Positions 1 through 11,731 of a stretch of DNA of 64,000 nt are shown here, in pieces. The DNA comes from Dipteris shenzhenensis (taxonomy: Eukaryota; Polypodiophyta; Polypodiopsida; Gleicheniales): the NCBI GenBank assembly GCA_047967505.1, contig CM106538.1; one strand, 5' to 3'. Position numbers and translations under genes: made by a program. Within the stretch, counting starts at the first letter, position 1, and each line of letters starts with the position of its first letter. The notes beneath the pieces are model-generated. The model ran no database searches, was not told the origin of the DNA, and saw nothing but the letters and a program-made list of their open reading frames with translations.

Positions 1-486
1 ACTGGTACATGACTCCAACATAACAATAATCCAACTAATACTGCCTCCGGTGCAAGGTCTGCTTCCCTGCATGGGCCCCTGTATCGTAGAGCTAGATAGC
101 CCCCTTTGAAGCCCCCTCTCGAGTCCAAACTGGTACACTGTCGCCAGATCGATGAACTGTAGTGCTCCAATGACAACGGGCTGATAACAGCTCACAAGGA
201 TCAATCAACTGTGTCCGGGTTCTTGCACTGGCAATCTACTAACCCATATGGATCTCCAACAGCATCAGACAATAGCCGCAGCAGAACACTAGGAGACCCC
301 CTCTGGATCTGTCACGTCATAACCTCTAAACAAAATAGAAATTGGTAACATACTGCCACCTGAGTCAGCAGGAACAATTCCACGTGGCTCGAGGTCTGCA
401 TGAAAGCCTACCTCGATAAATGACTCCCTACTCGATGCACCTGATCCGCAGGCCCCGCTGCCACAAACAAGCAAGCAATCCTCCCT
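1..486 (-). repeat. Left arm of a ~480-bp inverted repeat (partner 1773-2250)
   Basis: Read on the minus strand, this segment matches 1773-2250 for nearly its whole length, with scattered substitutions. Shared stretches include the block encoding ESFIE.GF.ADLEPRG and the run ending in PEGVS. No known domain was recognised. The left end is cut by the window. In the other arm the sequence lies just before a polypurine tract and LTR, so it is probably the 3' untranslated part of an LTR element. Confidence 0.75.
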
Positions 487-653
487 TTGGATCCGGAAAG
501 CTTGCTAGAAGCACCTAAAAGTGCAACTAAAAGGCTAAGTATACGTGGTCGTAAAAGTCACACTATTGGCCACCTGGTTACTGGATTGTGGTGGAGGGGG
601 GATCGGTCTACTCTTTGCGTGTTGGGTCTCACACTCTTTGCTCTAGAGGGGGG

Positions 654-1000
654 TGTTGGAGATATCATAGCCAAAGAGTGTGTTGGTAATGTGTGTTAGA
701 GTGTAGTCTTAGGTGATCTAGTACTAGTTCATATGTGTGAGTGCCACGTGTCATTATGGGTCTTAGCCCATATGCACTAGGTGCCAGTGTGTTAGTGAGT
801 AGCTATATAAGGCTTGTACTTCACTTATCTTGTCATACTTGATGAATGAATGAAAGCCTATATGGATTCTACATTTGTCTACCATTTCTTCCCTCCCTAG
901 CCTGTGTCTCTCTCTCAGTCACACCATGTTTCTAGCAGTAGTCACTAAGTGAGTTAAGGGCACTTACCCTCATTAGAGGTTTTTTCCCCTAACCACAGTT
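654..1000 (+). mobile_element. LTR of a Copia-like element (3' border uncertain)
   Basis: A purine-rich tract (agaggggg) at 645-653 is followed by TGTTGGAGATATCATAG, the usual polypurine tract/LTR start arrangement. A TATA-like box (CTATATAAGG) is at about 803-812. No clear tRNA primer site was found downstream, so the right border is a guess. A Copia gag remnant follows at 1213. Confidence 0.5.
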
Positions 1001-1212
1001 AAGATTGTTAACTACGGTTAGTGAATAGGTTTAGGTTTTGTCACTTGGACAAAACCTTCACCTCTTGTATGTTTTGGCTATCTCTTCTATTCTACGTTTG
1101 TGGCTTGCTCTCTATCTCTCCTTTTGTTCACAGCTTTCTCCTTTCTTCAACCCTCAGTTCCCTTCTATCCCATCCATCTTCTCTTTCAGTTCATCATCCT
1201 CTTCACTCCGAC

Positions 1213-1734
1213 ATGGCAACTCTGTCCGAGATGGCAGAGAACAAGACAGTGTTGCCTACATTCCTAGTTGACCGGCAGTTGAATGGGCTCAATTACGGCA
1301 TCTGGCCAGTGATGATGGAGTCTGTGTTATAGCCATAGAACATGGCATATTTCATCTTGATAGGTGTTGCCCGACCAGACCCCTTGGCGAAAGACCTTAG
1401 CATCCTTGAGCAGGAGGCCGAGACCCTATCTCAGCTCTTGGACCATGTTAATGCCAATGTAAGATCATTTATATTTCTTAACTGTACTCCTTAGGTGATT
1501 AATCACGTGAAGCACATGACAGTGGCCACAAGTATATGGAAGCATTTGGCGTCCATGTATAATCAAACCTCTCCCATGAAGAGGGTGTCATTGGAGGTCC
1601 AGATGAGGTTGTTGGATCCGAAGGGCCAGAAAGGTTATTATTGGTGTCAGTGTCCCCAAAGGAACGCAGAGGGGTCAAGTAACCAGCTGGCCAATAGTGT
1701 TATTGCTGTGACCACATATACTCCAGCCTTCTAG
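1213..1734 (+). pseudogene. Degenerate Copia gag fragment
   Basis: An ATG at 1213 opens 39 codons (MATLSEMAENKT...) containing LNGLNYGIW and MMESVL, which resembles the N-terminal Copia gag pattern (LNG.NY..W....E..L). A stop follows at 1330. The frame resumes near 1495 with VATSIWKHLASMYN, another gag-type segment (W..L...Y). Stops and frameshifts mean it is not functional. Confidence 0.6.
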
Positions 1735-1772
1735 TAGCACAAGGCAAGCACTGCCAGCAGGCTTTCCGTATC

Positions 1773-2250
1773 CAGATGGAGGATTGCTTGCATGTCTGCG
1801 GCAGGTGGACCTGCCGATCAGATGCACCGAGCAAGGAGTCATTTATCGAGACAGGCTTTCAAGCGGACCTTGAGCCACGAGGAGTAGTTCCCGCTGACTT
1901 AGGTGGCAGTTTGTTACTAGTTTCTATTTTGTTTGGACGTTATGACCTGGCAAATCCAGAGGGGGTCTCCTAGTGTTCTGCTGCAGCATTTATCTGATGC
2001 TGTTGGATGGGTCAATAGATTGCCAGTGTGGGAACCCAGACACAGCTGATTTATCCTTGTGAGTTGTTATATGCTCGTTGTAATTGGGGCACAGAAGTTC
2101 ATTGATCTGGCGACAGTGTAACAGTTTGGACTTCAGAGGGGGCTATCTAGCTCTGAGATACAAGTGCCTATGCAGGGAAGCAGACCTTGCCCCGAAGCAG
2201 TATCAGTTGGATTATTGTTCCAGGATCCTCTGTTGGCATAATGTACCAGT
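1773..2250 (+). repeat. Right arm of a ~480-bp inverted repeat (partner 1-486)
   Basis: Matches the reverse complement of 1-486 and encodes the same unrecognised stretch (SFIETGFQADLEPRGV). It lies between the gag remnant and the polypurine tract at about 2463-2472, so it is probably the 3' internal part of the same LTR element. Confidence 0.75.
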
Positions 2251-2472
2251 ACCAACACTTGGATTATTGTACCAAATGCAAACCAGAGGAGTGTACCTAG
2301 CACCTCCGGCCTGGGAGCAACAGTTCGAAATTTCCAATGATCATGCTTGGGCGATTCGTGCCACGATGGGTCTTCTTTAGTAGTGGAGCACCACCCGATG
2401 GATTCCTCCAGTTGTTCCAACGGCAGACCCAGCTCCTTGGCGTTTCTGTTCCATCCAGGAGTTGAGAGGGGG

Positions 2473-3235
2473 TGTTAGAGGTCAACATCTCTTGATGTCA
2501 CTGTATAGAGAGAGGGCCTTGCTTGTGGGTGTGCCCGCCCTGTCTGAGGATAGCGTAGAGAGTGAGGGCCTGTGATGTGGGTATGCCCGCCCCTCTTGCG
2601 AGGCATAGGTAGAGTAGGGTTTGGCAAGATGCTCAGTGCGGGCGGGCGTGCTAGCCATGTGGAGGCTGTTCAGCGCCTTGCTGAGGCCTGCTTTGCTGCC
2701 GCGTGGCAGTCCCTTTGGAGGCGCCTAGGGAGTCGTCTCCCTTGTGAGCAGGTAGGCTGGAGGTCATAGAGGACAGCCCCTTCAGCTGGCTGGTGCAGCT
2801 CCCTTTGGAGGGCCAAGGGCAGTCGGCCCTAGAGCCTAGCCTGTCGGCTGGCTGGCCCATGCAATAGGGCCTTGTACCGCCCTTTATAGAGGCCTGTTTG
2901 GGTTGGCCCCTAGGGTTGTGAGTCGACCCTGAAGGCAGCAGCTCGGCCCAGCCCCTTGCTGGCCGATAGGGGCTATTTATAGGGCCCCCCCTCAGCCCTC
3001 ATTTCATCATCTCACTGTTGAGGCCTGACAGAAGTGCAGAGCCAGCCCAGTGAGCACTTGAGGAGCAGGGCGGTGAAGCAATCCATATCCACTCATGCTC
3101 CCTTCCACTTGGTTGTTGAGCTGTTTGTTCCAAGCTCTCGAGCAGCCCATTGGTTCCGAGGTTTTCCCCCAGATGTAGCGGAGTTTACTCCAAAGATTAC
3201 TTGCAGTTCTCAAGTGCCTTTCTCTCCTTCTTAGT
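2473..3235 (+). mobile_element. LTR-like segment with polypurine tract and TATA box
   Basis: GAGAGGGGG precedes TGTTAGAGGTCAAC at 2473. A TATA-like CTATTTATAGGG starts at about 2973, followed by a transcript-leader-like stretch. The GC-rich interior differs from neighbouring DNA. The right end is defined only by the start of LINE reverse transcriptase at about 3236, so the LTR may be truncated. Confidence 0.5.
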
Positions 3236-5165
3236 CTGGTGTGTGTGTGAGGCATGCTGTCTCTCACCGACACTCTTTGAGCTTTACATTGATGTGATCA
3301 ATTCCTTCATAGACCGCCTGGGAGGCAAAGGATCACTACTGACCGAACTCATGATACAGATATTACTATATGCCGATGACGTAGTCCTTATCTCATCCTC
3401 AGGAGAGAGACCTCACATGCAATACTCCGTTGACTCAGCTTCAGTTATCGAGATGAGCTAGTAGAGATAGTGCAGTCCTGCACCTATCTAGGAGTAGTCT
3501 TCTCAAGACCCCTCTTCACTATGACACATGTAGCCCATACATGACTCACACGGGGGCGAGGTAATCTAGCCCGATTGGAAAGACAGTGCTTCTAGGCACA
3601 CTTTTAGGATCAACCGACGAAGTGCTGGCTCTTCGATACGCTAGTGCGGCTGACTGCCATGTATGCAGTACCCTTCTGGGGATGTGACCTAGTGATAGCA
3701 GAGTGGAGGAGATTCGAGTGGCTACAGGTGACTATGGGACCTAGGATGATTTGGAGCAAGCCCTCAGTCCTTCATGAGATAGTACAGACATAGTTCGCCA
3801 TGACAACACTTCAGATTGATGCCATCTTCCAAACAGTGACATTCATTCACAGAGTTTGGGACTTACCTCAATGGAGACTATCAGGCTGTCTCTGGAGTCA
3901 TCCAGTCGAGTAGTTGAGAGCGGGGCGGACACATGGTATGCACGTATATCCACCTGGTTTGCCAGACACAGGATTCAGATGGACAAGCTCCCTCCCTTTC
4001 AGTACATTATGGGTGCACCCCCTGAGTCGATCCCACGAGATGAGATTACCCGTATCATACGGTTAGACCTACTCCATCTCAGGCTTGGAGGGTACATCAG
4101 AAGCTCCCCACCAAGACCCAAATCTACCATGACCCTTTCCTGAGAGTCTCGAAGGAGGGATTCATTGTCAGACCCCAGTATCTAGAGGATAGAGTAGTCT
4201 CACACGCACTGAGGATCACAATTGGGCAGCTGCGGTTTCATCCCATGAGCTTAGGATTGAGACATGGAGAGCAGCACGTATACCTAGATAGCAATGAATC
4301 TGCATGCTATGCATCCTAGGAGAGATTGACACAGAGGAGCACTTTCTTTGCACCTGCCCAGCCTACTACGAGATCTGAGTGCGATACCACTATCCCTATC
4401 AGGATGGGAGTGGGTTCGGCCCACTATCACAACTGATCCAGAATTCCATGACTAGGTTTGCATTAGGCTTTATCTGCTTGAGATGTGCCGACACAGGGAG
4501 ACCCTGCTACGAGAGATCAGGGAGCAGCAACAGACCATAAGTTACAGAGGCTGACCAAACACAGCGGCATGTCACAAATTTCTTTGCATTTGAGTCAGCT
4601 CCAGGACACAGTGGGGTAGAGGAGGACGAGCTAGCTGATATGCGAGCAGTATGGATTGCCGAGAGAGGACTACAGAGGCTACCCGTGGCACGGAGAGCGA
4701 CCAGAGCACACTCGATTGAGGTCCGACCTATAACAGCTTTCCTTAGAGGAGACCGCCCGAGACGAGGGGTCACTCTGAACATAGCTCAGTGGGTTCAGAG
4801 ATCGAGGAGACCATGTCCCCCTCTGCCATCACAGCATGAGACGGCCAGATAGACCTAGATCCAAGACATTTTCGCCACTCATAGACGAGACACCACAGTG
4901 CCACGTTTCGGATTCTGAGTTCTAGTCCTAGTTCAAGCTCTCTTCCTACCATCAGATAGTACATAGTATTTGATTTTGCTTGAGCTATCGAGCTCTTTAT
5001 TTCAGCATAGTACTCAGCAAGGGCCTTAGTGCGCCCTTCGCTCTAGCCCTTTGTGGCTTGTATGAGTTTTTTTCCCTTTTGGTGTTTTTTGCACTTTGTC
5101 CCATAGGCCCATGAGGCCATCCACGGACGTTAATATTTATTTATTTCTCTCTCTCTCTCCTCTAT
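3236..5165 (+). mobile_element. LINE (L1-like) fragment: RT, zinc-binding C-terminus, (CT)n tail
   Basis: The fragment opens within reverse transcriptase (..LSPTLFELYID). The active site YADD is at 3369-3380, followed by a thumb region with many stops. A C-terminal zinc-binding motif (CMLCILGEIDTEEHFLCTC) lies near 4305-4370. The 3' untranslated end (4995-5147) matches the reverse complement of 53860-53985 and finishes in a (CT)n run at 5148-5160. The endonuclease is missing, so the copy is 5'-truncated. Not functional. Confidence 0.8.
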
Positions 5166-5242
5166 TAAATTCTGCTGCACTTCTAGTTATTTAGAGTACC
5201 TACATATTTAACTAGAAAAAACATAATAAGCCATATATTAGT

Positions 5243-5771
5243 TTAAGACTCAAAGTCTTTTGGTTGTACAAAGCAAGTGAGCCTTCCAGATGACGGCCAT
5301 CTAAGAAGGCCATTATATAAAATCAGGTTGTGCATTGCTCCCATCTCCCGTAGGTGTTGACCATATCCTGTGACTTGTGCATCCTCTGAGTGTCCCACTA
5401 AACCAAGCTCTGCTAGGTCAATCTCTAATAGGGCCGTCTCCAAAGTCAAGCAAGTTGACTTGTTTGCTCCCTATTCTTGCATTGAAGTCACCTAAAAGGA
5501 GGATCTCCCCTTGCATAGAGAACTCCGTAATGTCATCATATATCTCATATGGGATGTGCCCCTCTGTGGTGACCTCACGGGCATATGATGATGTATCTAG
5601 AGGAAAGTAGCACACTCCAATGAAAATGGCCCTTGCATCTTGTGGCTGCAACCAAACCCACATGTGACATGCATGTTCCTCTCGACGCATCACATATATG
5701 AGCGGTCGTAAATGTGATTTAAAGAGGATAGCTACACCCCCAAAGCCTCGGACTCCAGTGTCTCTCCTCAA
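5243..5771 (-). pseudogene. LINE AP-type endonuclease remnant
   Basis: The reading frame 5771-5418 contains RGFGGVAILFK, IFIGVCYFP and LLLGDFNARIG, hallmarks of the exonuclease-endonuclease-phosphatase fold of L1-like LINEs. The frame shifts near 5430 and continues with LILYNGLLRWPSSGRLTCF. The reverse transcriptase expected next is absent; the copy ends near 5225. Together with 6193-7054 this forms one minus-strand LINE (about 5225-7140). Confidence 0.75.
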
Positions 5772-6192
5772 ATGTCTTCATGTAGGCTCATTCTCACGTG
5801 TACCCTGTTACTACAGGTAGCCCTATCTTTGGGCTCTTGTATATCTCTGTATAGAAACTGATGTCTCTATCAATGTATGTCTCTGAAAATCTCTGAAAAG
5901 CCTCTCCGATTTAACCAAAGAGTGCCATTATTACAATTCCATAAAGCTATCTTTACTCAGCTCTACAGCACAATCGTATCAGTCCAACACTGTCATGTGT
6001 CGCCTGCATCCCTATCTTCCCTTGCCTCCCTTGCTACTCCCCTACATGTTTAGGGTTGGAGCGCGACCAACAAGGGTCACAGTGGCCTTGGTTAGACGAA
6101 AAGCTACGACCAAGAGACGTACCAAGACTGCACCCTTGAGGGGGCGACATCGTTCTATTGCTGACCTCATGCCTCCACTTCCACAACCCCAT

Positions 6193-7054
6193 TCAGCCTG
6201 ATGTCCCTTTCTTTCTCATACTCATAAAAGTAGATCTATCTGCTGCTCCCCTGAATATCACTATTATAGGTCTAGACAGTCGATCATCCTTGCCTATTTT
6301 CCATGCCCCTTCAAAGGTGAGATTGATGCCCATTTTGGTGATCAATGGCTTGGCATCTGCCATCGGAGTGTCATCCAATGGTAGGCCTCTAACCAGGACA
6401 TTCAGTGATTTGAGGTGTCCCCTTTTCTCCTCCTCTAATGCATCAGAGATAATCTACTTTTTTTGGAGCTGATTTGCCTTTCTTGACCACTTAGTCCACT
6501 CTTTCATTTTTGCCCGCCCTTCATTAATTTGCTGAGAGAGTTCTTTGTGTTTCCCTTGCATGGTGGCTTGTAGGGCTGCCATATTCTTCTTGAGTTTGAT
6601 ATTCTCTGCTTTGAATTCCTCCAAATCTTTACAAGCATTATTCTTCTTCCCCTCTAGCGCTAGCATTGAGAAAAATGCAAAGAGGGGTACATTATTATTC
6701 TCTCATCCACAATTGTTTGCCTATATTCTCAAAATTGCTAGTAGGTGACCTTTTTCTGCATGTACACTCTGAATTGACCTCATAATAGATGTTACAACTT
6801 GATTGCTATCATGTAACCTGCATCTTTCCTATTTGAACCCCCAATTGCACTTGCATTTCAATCTTCCATTTTCCCATCTCCTCTTCCATGGAGGCACGCA
6901 ACTTATGCATAGTCTCTTCATTGTTTTCCTTCATCCTTTTCTGCAAGCATTCAATCTCTGCATCCTGCCTTTTTTGGACATCTTTCAAAGTGGTGAAGCA
7001 TGATTTGATGTACTGGTCGCTGCCTTTCTGATCATTAATCTTTTGAATGCCCAT
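6193..7054 (-). pseudogene. LINE ORF1p remnant: coiled coil plus RRM-like domain
   Basis: Two open stretches (7054-6809 and 6666-6454) are rich in K, E, Q and M with heptad-like spacing (KRQDAEIECLQKRMKENNEE; NIKLKKNMAALQATM), typical of an ORF1p coiled coil. A third (6378-6193) holds WKIGKDDRLSRPIIVIF, which resembles the RNA-recognition core of L1-like ORF1 proteins. The pieces are separated by frameshifts or stops. The endonuclease at 5243-5771 is the next domain on the same strand. Confidence 0.65.
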
Positions 7055-7140
7055 CCATATAGTGCTGTACTTTCTTTCCTTCTCTCCTTTAGTCTTTTTC
7101 TCAAATGAGCTGTCTATTTTTCACAAATTCCCTGGTTTTT

Positions 7141-7823
7141 CCTTTGGAGAGAGATAGAAAACGAGTGCATTTGTATATGCTTACAGCCCGTGGGTGGTCC
7201 TCAGGTGGTCTTCAATCGGACTGGTACCCTCCTGCACCCTTTCATTGATACATAAGTAAACGACTTTCCTATTTGCTCTGTAATCTGATGTACTGGTTGT
7301 TTTCTTGCAGATACAAATGTTGCTGAGGTTCCCTGGTCAGAGCAGAGGCTGAGGGGCTATAGATGCTGGTGGAGGGGGGGTGTAGATATAAAGTTGAGGC
7401 TTGGAGGCAGTCTGGAGTAGGGTCACAAGCCCTTGGGGGGAAGGTGGAGGGCTGGAGCGGCCCCCCCAGCTGTTTGTGCTGCTGCTAGGGGGCCACGGGA
7501 GGTCACGAAAGCCTGTAAGGGTGGGCGGAACCCCCCGCAATGGAACTGCAGGGGCGGGGTACTGATGGCGGCCTGGGGGTGGGTCTGGAGCAGCCCCATA
7601 CGGTTGGTTCTTGGCAGCAGCAGCAGCCCACAAAGGGCTGGGAGGTAGGTGCAGGGGGCCTAGAGGCCCGTGCAGCAGTATGGGGGCTGGGAGGTAGGCG
7701 CAGCAGCCGCTTCTGCTGGCGCAAACAGCTCAAGACAGCAGGGAAGCCCACGGCAACCTGAGGGACAGCCCCAGTGACCTGAGTTACAGCCCAAGGGAAT
7801 ATGAGGGAAGCAAACCGCGAGAG
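7141..7823 (+). other. GC-rich, G/C-skewed intergenic stretch, no gene
   Basis: Long open frames occur on both strands, but they come from low-complexity G-rich sequence (runs of G, CAGCAG) and show no domain. Similar G-rich, CAG-rich sequence occurs near 50170-50400, next to another (TTTC)n-tailed LINE, so this may be target or flanking repeat DNA. Confidence 0.4.
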
Positions 7824-10800
7824 AGAAAGAAGGAAAGAAAGAAAGAAATTTTATTAAAGTCTTCCGAAGACCGATGGGTCTATGAGACTGTGAAACCCTG
7901 GTACAATCAAGCTGTGAGGGTAGAGCTACTAAATGAGCATCCACACCAATGCATAATGTAAAAATAATGCAAAATGATAGTTCTAAGTACTAAGTACAAC
8001 ATGGTCATGTCGGTGATTGAACTACAAATCAGTCGCATCATCATCATCCTCCGCATCCTCATCAGGACATCGGAGGTGGATGAGGCACTGGAGGCAGGAA
8101 ATCGGCAATACAATGATGTCGGCCACTCGAGGGTGCGGTCCTGTGACGTCTCCTAGTCATAGCTCTACGCCTAACAAGGGCTACATTAACCCCTGTTGGA
8201 CGGGCTCCGATGGTGAACATGGAGGCGATTTCCCCGAGTGTAATTTGTGCGTCTACCCTCTGTTTGAACTGTTGAGTCACTCGCTCTGAGTACCGACAAT
8301 CATGTTGAGGTCTCATCTCGGGGGGGTCCAAGAAATCTGGTTGAAAGAACTCTGTGATAGAGCTTTGGGAGGGGTCTACCAAGGAAGAAGTCTGCTCTTG
8401 TCTCTGTGATCGAAGTATCTTCTCGCGGTGCCTAACTGCCCCATGAATGAAGCTTGCCAAGCATCTTTGATCTGGATAGGAGAGGAATCGGGACAGGGCC
8501 CCATAACTATCTCTGAAGAGGCAGTAGAAACGCCCGCGGATCTCATAATAGATGGGACACCTGAAGATGAAGTGCTCCTTTGTGTCAACCTCCTGCATAT
8601 CGCATAATGTGCATAAGCGCCTCTCCCTAGGTAGACGCTCTGCCCTGCCGCTCTCTATACGAAGTCTGTGAAGAGACCCGGAAGTGCCCAATAGAGATCC
8701 TCAATGAGTGGGGTACATGGATCCGCGTGTACCCTGGTGGATCAATGAAATCCTCATCTGTGATATGTAAGCAATGATCTCTGTAGAAGCTAAGCTTCAC
8801 TAGGAGTTCGCTCAGTGCCAACCAACTCTGGAATGTGCATAGCTATAAGAGATCCTCACGGATCACCTGGTTGACATCATGTGACATGAGGGGGGAGAAA
8901 GGAGCATGGCAGTAGAATGGAATCCTCCCTGAAGTCAAGAAGTGGTACTTGACGGGCGCCTGTCCTCGCGTTGAAGTCTCCAACTAGGAGGACTTCTCCG
9001 CAGCTCAAGAAATCAACAATGGACTGATATAGGACTGCAAATGGAGATATCTCAGTCTCATCTTAGATATCCCTCGCAAAGTGAGGGAAGTAGCATACTG
9101 CAACAAACAGATCCGTGCTGTCCACGTGTCGAATACGGATCCAAAGAAATCTGGAATGATTCTCTCTCTGCTCTATCGAAATGGTTTCCGAAAGGGTGGA
9201 TCTGTAGAGAACTGCTACCTCTCCTGATCCATGTACCCCCCCTATGTCCCTAGTCTCATCTTTGTAGGCAGACTCCCATGTGTACCCACTAACTACTGGT
9301 AAGGGACACTCTGGACTTTGATGTGTCTCCATGTAAAAGGCTATGTCGCGGCCAGTATAGGATTCAAGAAATTCCCTAGTTCTGACCATAAGGTACCATT
9401 ACAGTTCCAAATGGTGCAGGACGGAAAACTGAGTCTCATGACCCCGCCTCCATATGCGGAAAGGGGGGGGATGCTCGACGGGGGTCTATAAGAAGTTGTA
9501 CATCCCTAACTACTGCCCACTTCCCCTCCTTACGTGCCTGATCACGCTGCTGCAACAGGCAATGCTTCTCCTCAACCTGTAGAGGGGTAAGGTCCTCATC
9601 CATGGAGATCACCGAATGATCTTGTAGTACTGACCTACGTTGTAAAACTCAAAGTCGGGCCTAAGCGTCATGGAACTGTATGATCAGGGGCTACTCTTGG
9701 TTGGGGTCTCTCCCCACCCTCCATGCCCTCTTCATCCTGTGCTCAACTACACCCAAAGTAGTGGCCACGAAAGTCTCCTCGATCACAGATTGCATGCTCA
9801 CAATCTAGGCCTCTACTACCGGTGTACTCCCTGTAACTGTACGAGTCGAGAAGAACTCCTTCCTGAGCTGAACCATGTCCTGCCTCAGCACCTAGATGAT
9901 ACTGGCTTGCTCCTAGATATGTTGAGCCTACTCCTAAACCACTCTAGCCAAAACCTGAGTGAACCTAGCCTACCCCAGGGCGTAGTGTCAACTCCACCTC
10001 CCTGACTCGTATACTATGTACCTCCGTGAGTAAAGTCTCCTATCTGTCCGGTGGGTCGATGAGACCCTATCCTAGCTGAAACTGAAAGGACTAAGGTACA
10101 AAGGTAGGGGGGTGTGGCAAGATAGTGGGTGGTGGTCGTGCCATTTGAGCAAAGATGGCGGATACCTCACGTACAGATACAGGGGTCTCAATGGTCCCAA
10201 TCGGATAGGAGGTAGGGGGCTGAGTCGGTGAAGCAATCCCAGTGGTATGAGGGAGAGGTGGCTGGCTGAGAGGGAGAGGGGATGGGAAAGTCGAGAATAG
10301 TGGCCCTCCGTGCGTCACCTCCTATGGGGGTGACATGGGTGGTGGAGCGGCTGGGGTCTCCAGAGCAACAGGTGAGGAGGACCCAAACGAAACACTGTCT
10401 GTCACGGGAAGGGGTGTCGAAGCAGTGGATTTGATTGGCGTAGTCGAGGTTGAAGTTGACTTCAGTGGGAGGGCTGAAGCAGGCCCTCTAAGCGGAGGTG
10501 TAGATGTCGGTGGGACAACTCCTGTGGGAGCAGATATGGCTCTGGCTGATGATGATGATGATGACGATGACCCTTTATGGATCGCTCAGATGTCCACTCC
10601 AAGCCCACTCTGGTTGAGGCGTCTATTGACATCCTCAAGCTTCGCCTGCACTTGTTGAGGTTTGTCTTTTTCCTTCTTAGAATCTCTTCCCCTTGCCTCC
10701 TTTCCCATCGCATGTGGGAGTGGAGGAGATATACCTTTGTAAGACTAGAATAAGTCCAATCATACAAATTAAGATTTTTTGTTGTTCTAAAGACCACAAA

Positions 10801-10900
10801 TCTACACAGAAAATAAAAGGGAAAATGAAACAGAAGAAGAAGGAGGGGGGGGAAAAAAACTTTTATGAAAAACAAAAGGGAGTGGATGAGATAGGCTAGG
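7824..10900 (-). mobile_element. LINE with (TTTC)n tail, RT deleted
   Basis: Reading on the minus strand: a degenerate 5' region (10900-9400), endonuclease (9389-8940, with GSGEVAVLYRSTLS and [10 protein letters not shown]), then a jump to the C-terminal zinc domain (about 8890-8430; CTLCDMQEVDTKEHFIFRC). A short basic tail (8200-8062) and a 3' untranslated region follow. The terminal repeat reads GAAAGAAAGAAA on the plus strand at 7826-7852. The reverse transcriptase that should lie between is missing, so this is an internally deleted copy. Confidence 0.75.
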
Positions 10901-10914
10901 ACAGATAGGAGTGG

Positions 10915-11340
10915 AGGAAATACCTCAACAAGAGGTGTATTGCATTCACAACTTGTGCCAGTGACGCGCTGTCAGCTCAATGCAAGAATCCCCAAAATTG
11001 CTTAAGCATCACTTACTGTATTGCCCCTTTCCTGGCTACTACAGAAAGCACTCAAAATGCATCTGTTTTCTCCGCAAATCTGTGATTTTCTCTGATTTTT
11101 ATGTTGTTTTCTGACAGGTATAGATTGTCTCTGACAGACAGAAAATGACAGGTAACACCCCCCCTTTTCTTTTTTTTTTTTTTGGGGGGGGGGGTGTGGA
11201 GTAACTGGGTGAGTAACTATCTGGTTAGACTAACCAGACTGACTGGTTCTATTCTGGTTAGGTGACAGTCTAGTTAGCCTGTAACTGGCCTACTAACTAG
11301 AGTTAATTGACTCGGACTAACTAGTACTTTCAAGCAAACA
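10915..11340 (-). mobile_element. Chromovirus leader fragment (related to 43230-43800)
   Basis: TACCTCAACAAGAGGTGT and the following text, a homopolymer block and a stretch of CTGGTTAG/CTAACCAG words align in order with 43270-43700, the untranslated leader of the chromovirus at 38985-45576. No LTR or gag was recognised beside it. The run of C, T and G at 11155-11197 lies inside. Confidence 0.6.
11155..11197. repeat. C-run / T-run / G-run tract
   Basis: About seven C, then about twenty T with one interrupting C, then eleven G, bounded by ACAC and GTGT. The C and G runs are complementary, so the single strand can fold with the T run as loop. Confidence 0.7.
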
Positions 11341-11530
11341 AACTATTCCGAATTCAGAAGTAGTCACAATGACAATAAATAAGAGATCAAGATACAATCA
11401 AAGCAAAGGCATCCTAGTAAGCAAAGAGAATCTCACAATCTCTTTGGAAGTAAGAAAAACAATCTCTTTAGAGGTAACAAACACAAGCTTATGTTACGTT
11501 TTCAGAGCATTCTGGAATTAGTTTCCATAC

Positions 11531-11731
11531 CTTGCTACCTGGTGGTCTTCTTCCTCGTCTTAGGTGACCATCCCCTAAGCTTCCTCCATTGTAAAGCTCT
11601 TGTATAATGTCAAGTGCTACTGGTCGTTCCTCTCCAAATACACTATCCGATATCAAGGCAACCGGAGAGATGTCTGTCGCTCTTAGGAAAGGGATCGGCA
11701 CAGTGTTGCCAGCTGCATATACGGACAGCAA
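11531..11731 (-). CDS. SIK1: SIK1-like kinase exon 15 (conserved plant C-terminal block)
   Basis: About 201 nt, entering in phase 0. It encodes [20 protein letters not shown], then [11 protein letters not shown] and a GRRPPGSK end, followed by the donor gtatgg at 11530. An alternative donor lies at GGTAGCAAG a few bases earlier. The usual SIK1 C-terminus (leucine-rich, about 60 residues) was not found below 11531, so at least one exon lies outside the window. Confidence 0.87.

Noticed and set aside
7337-7761. Overlapping open frames on both strands
   Set aside because: G-rich low-complexity sequence keeps all frames open; no homology or coding pattern.
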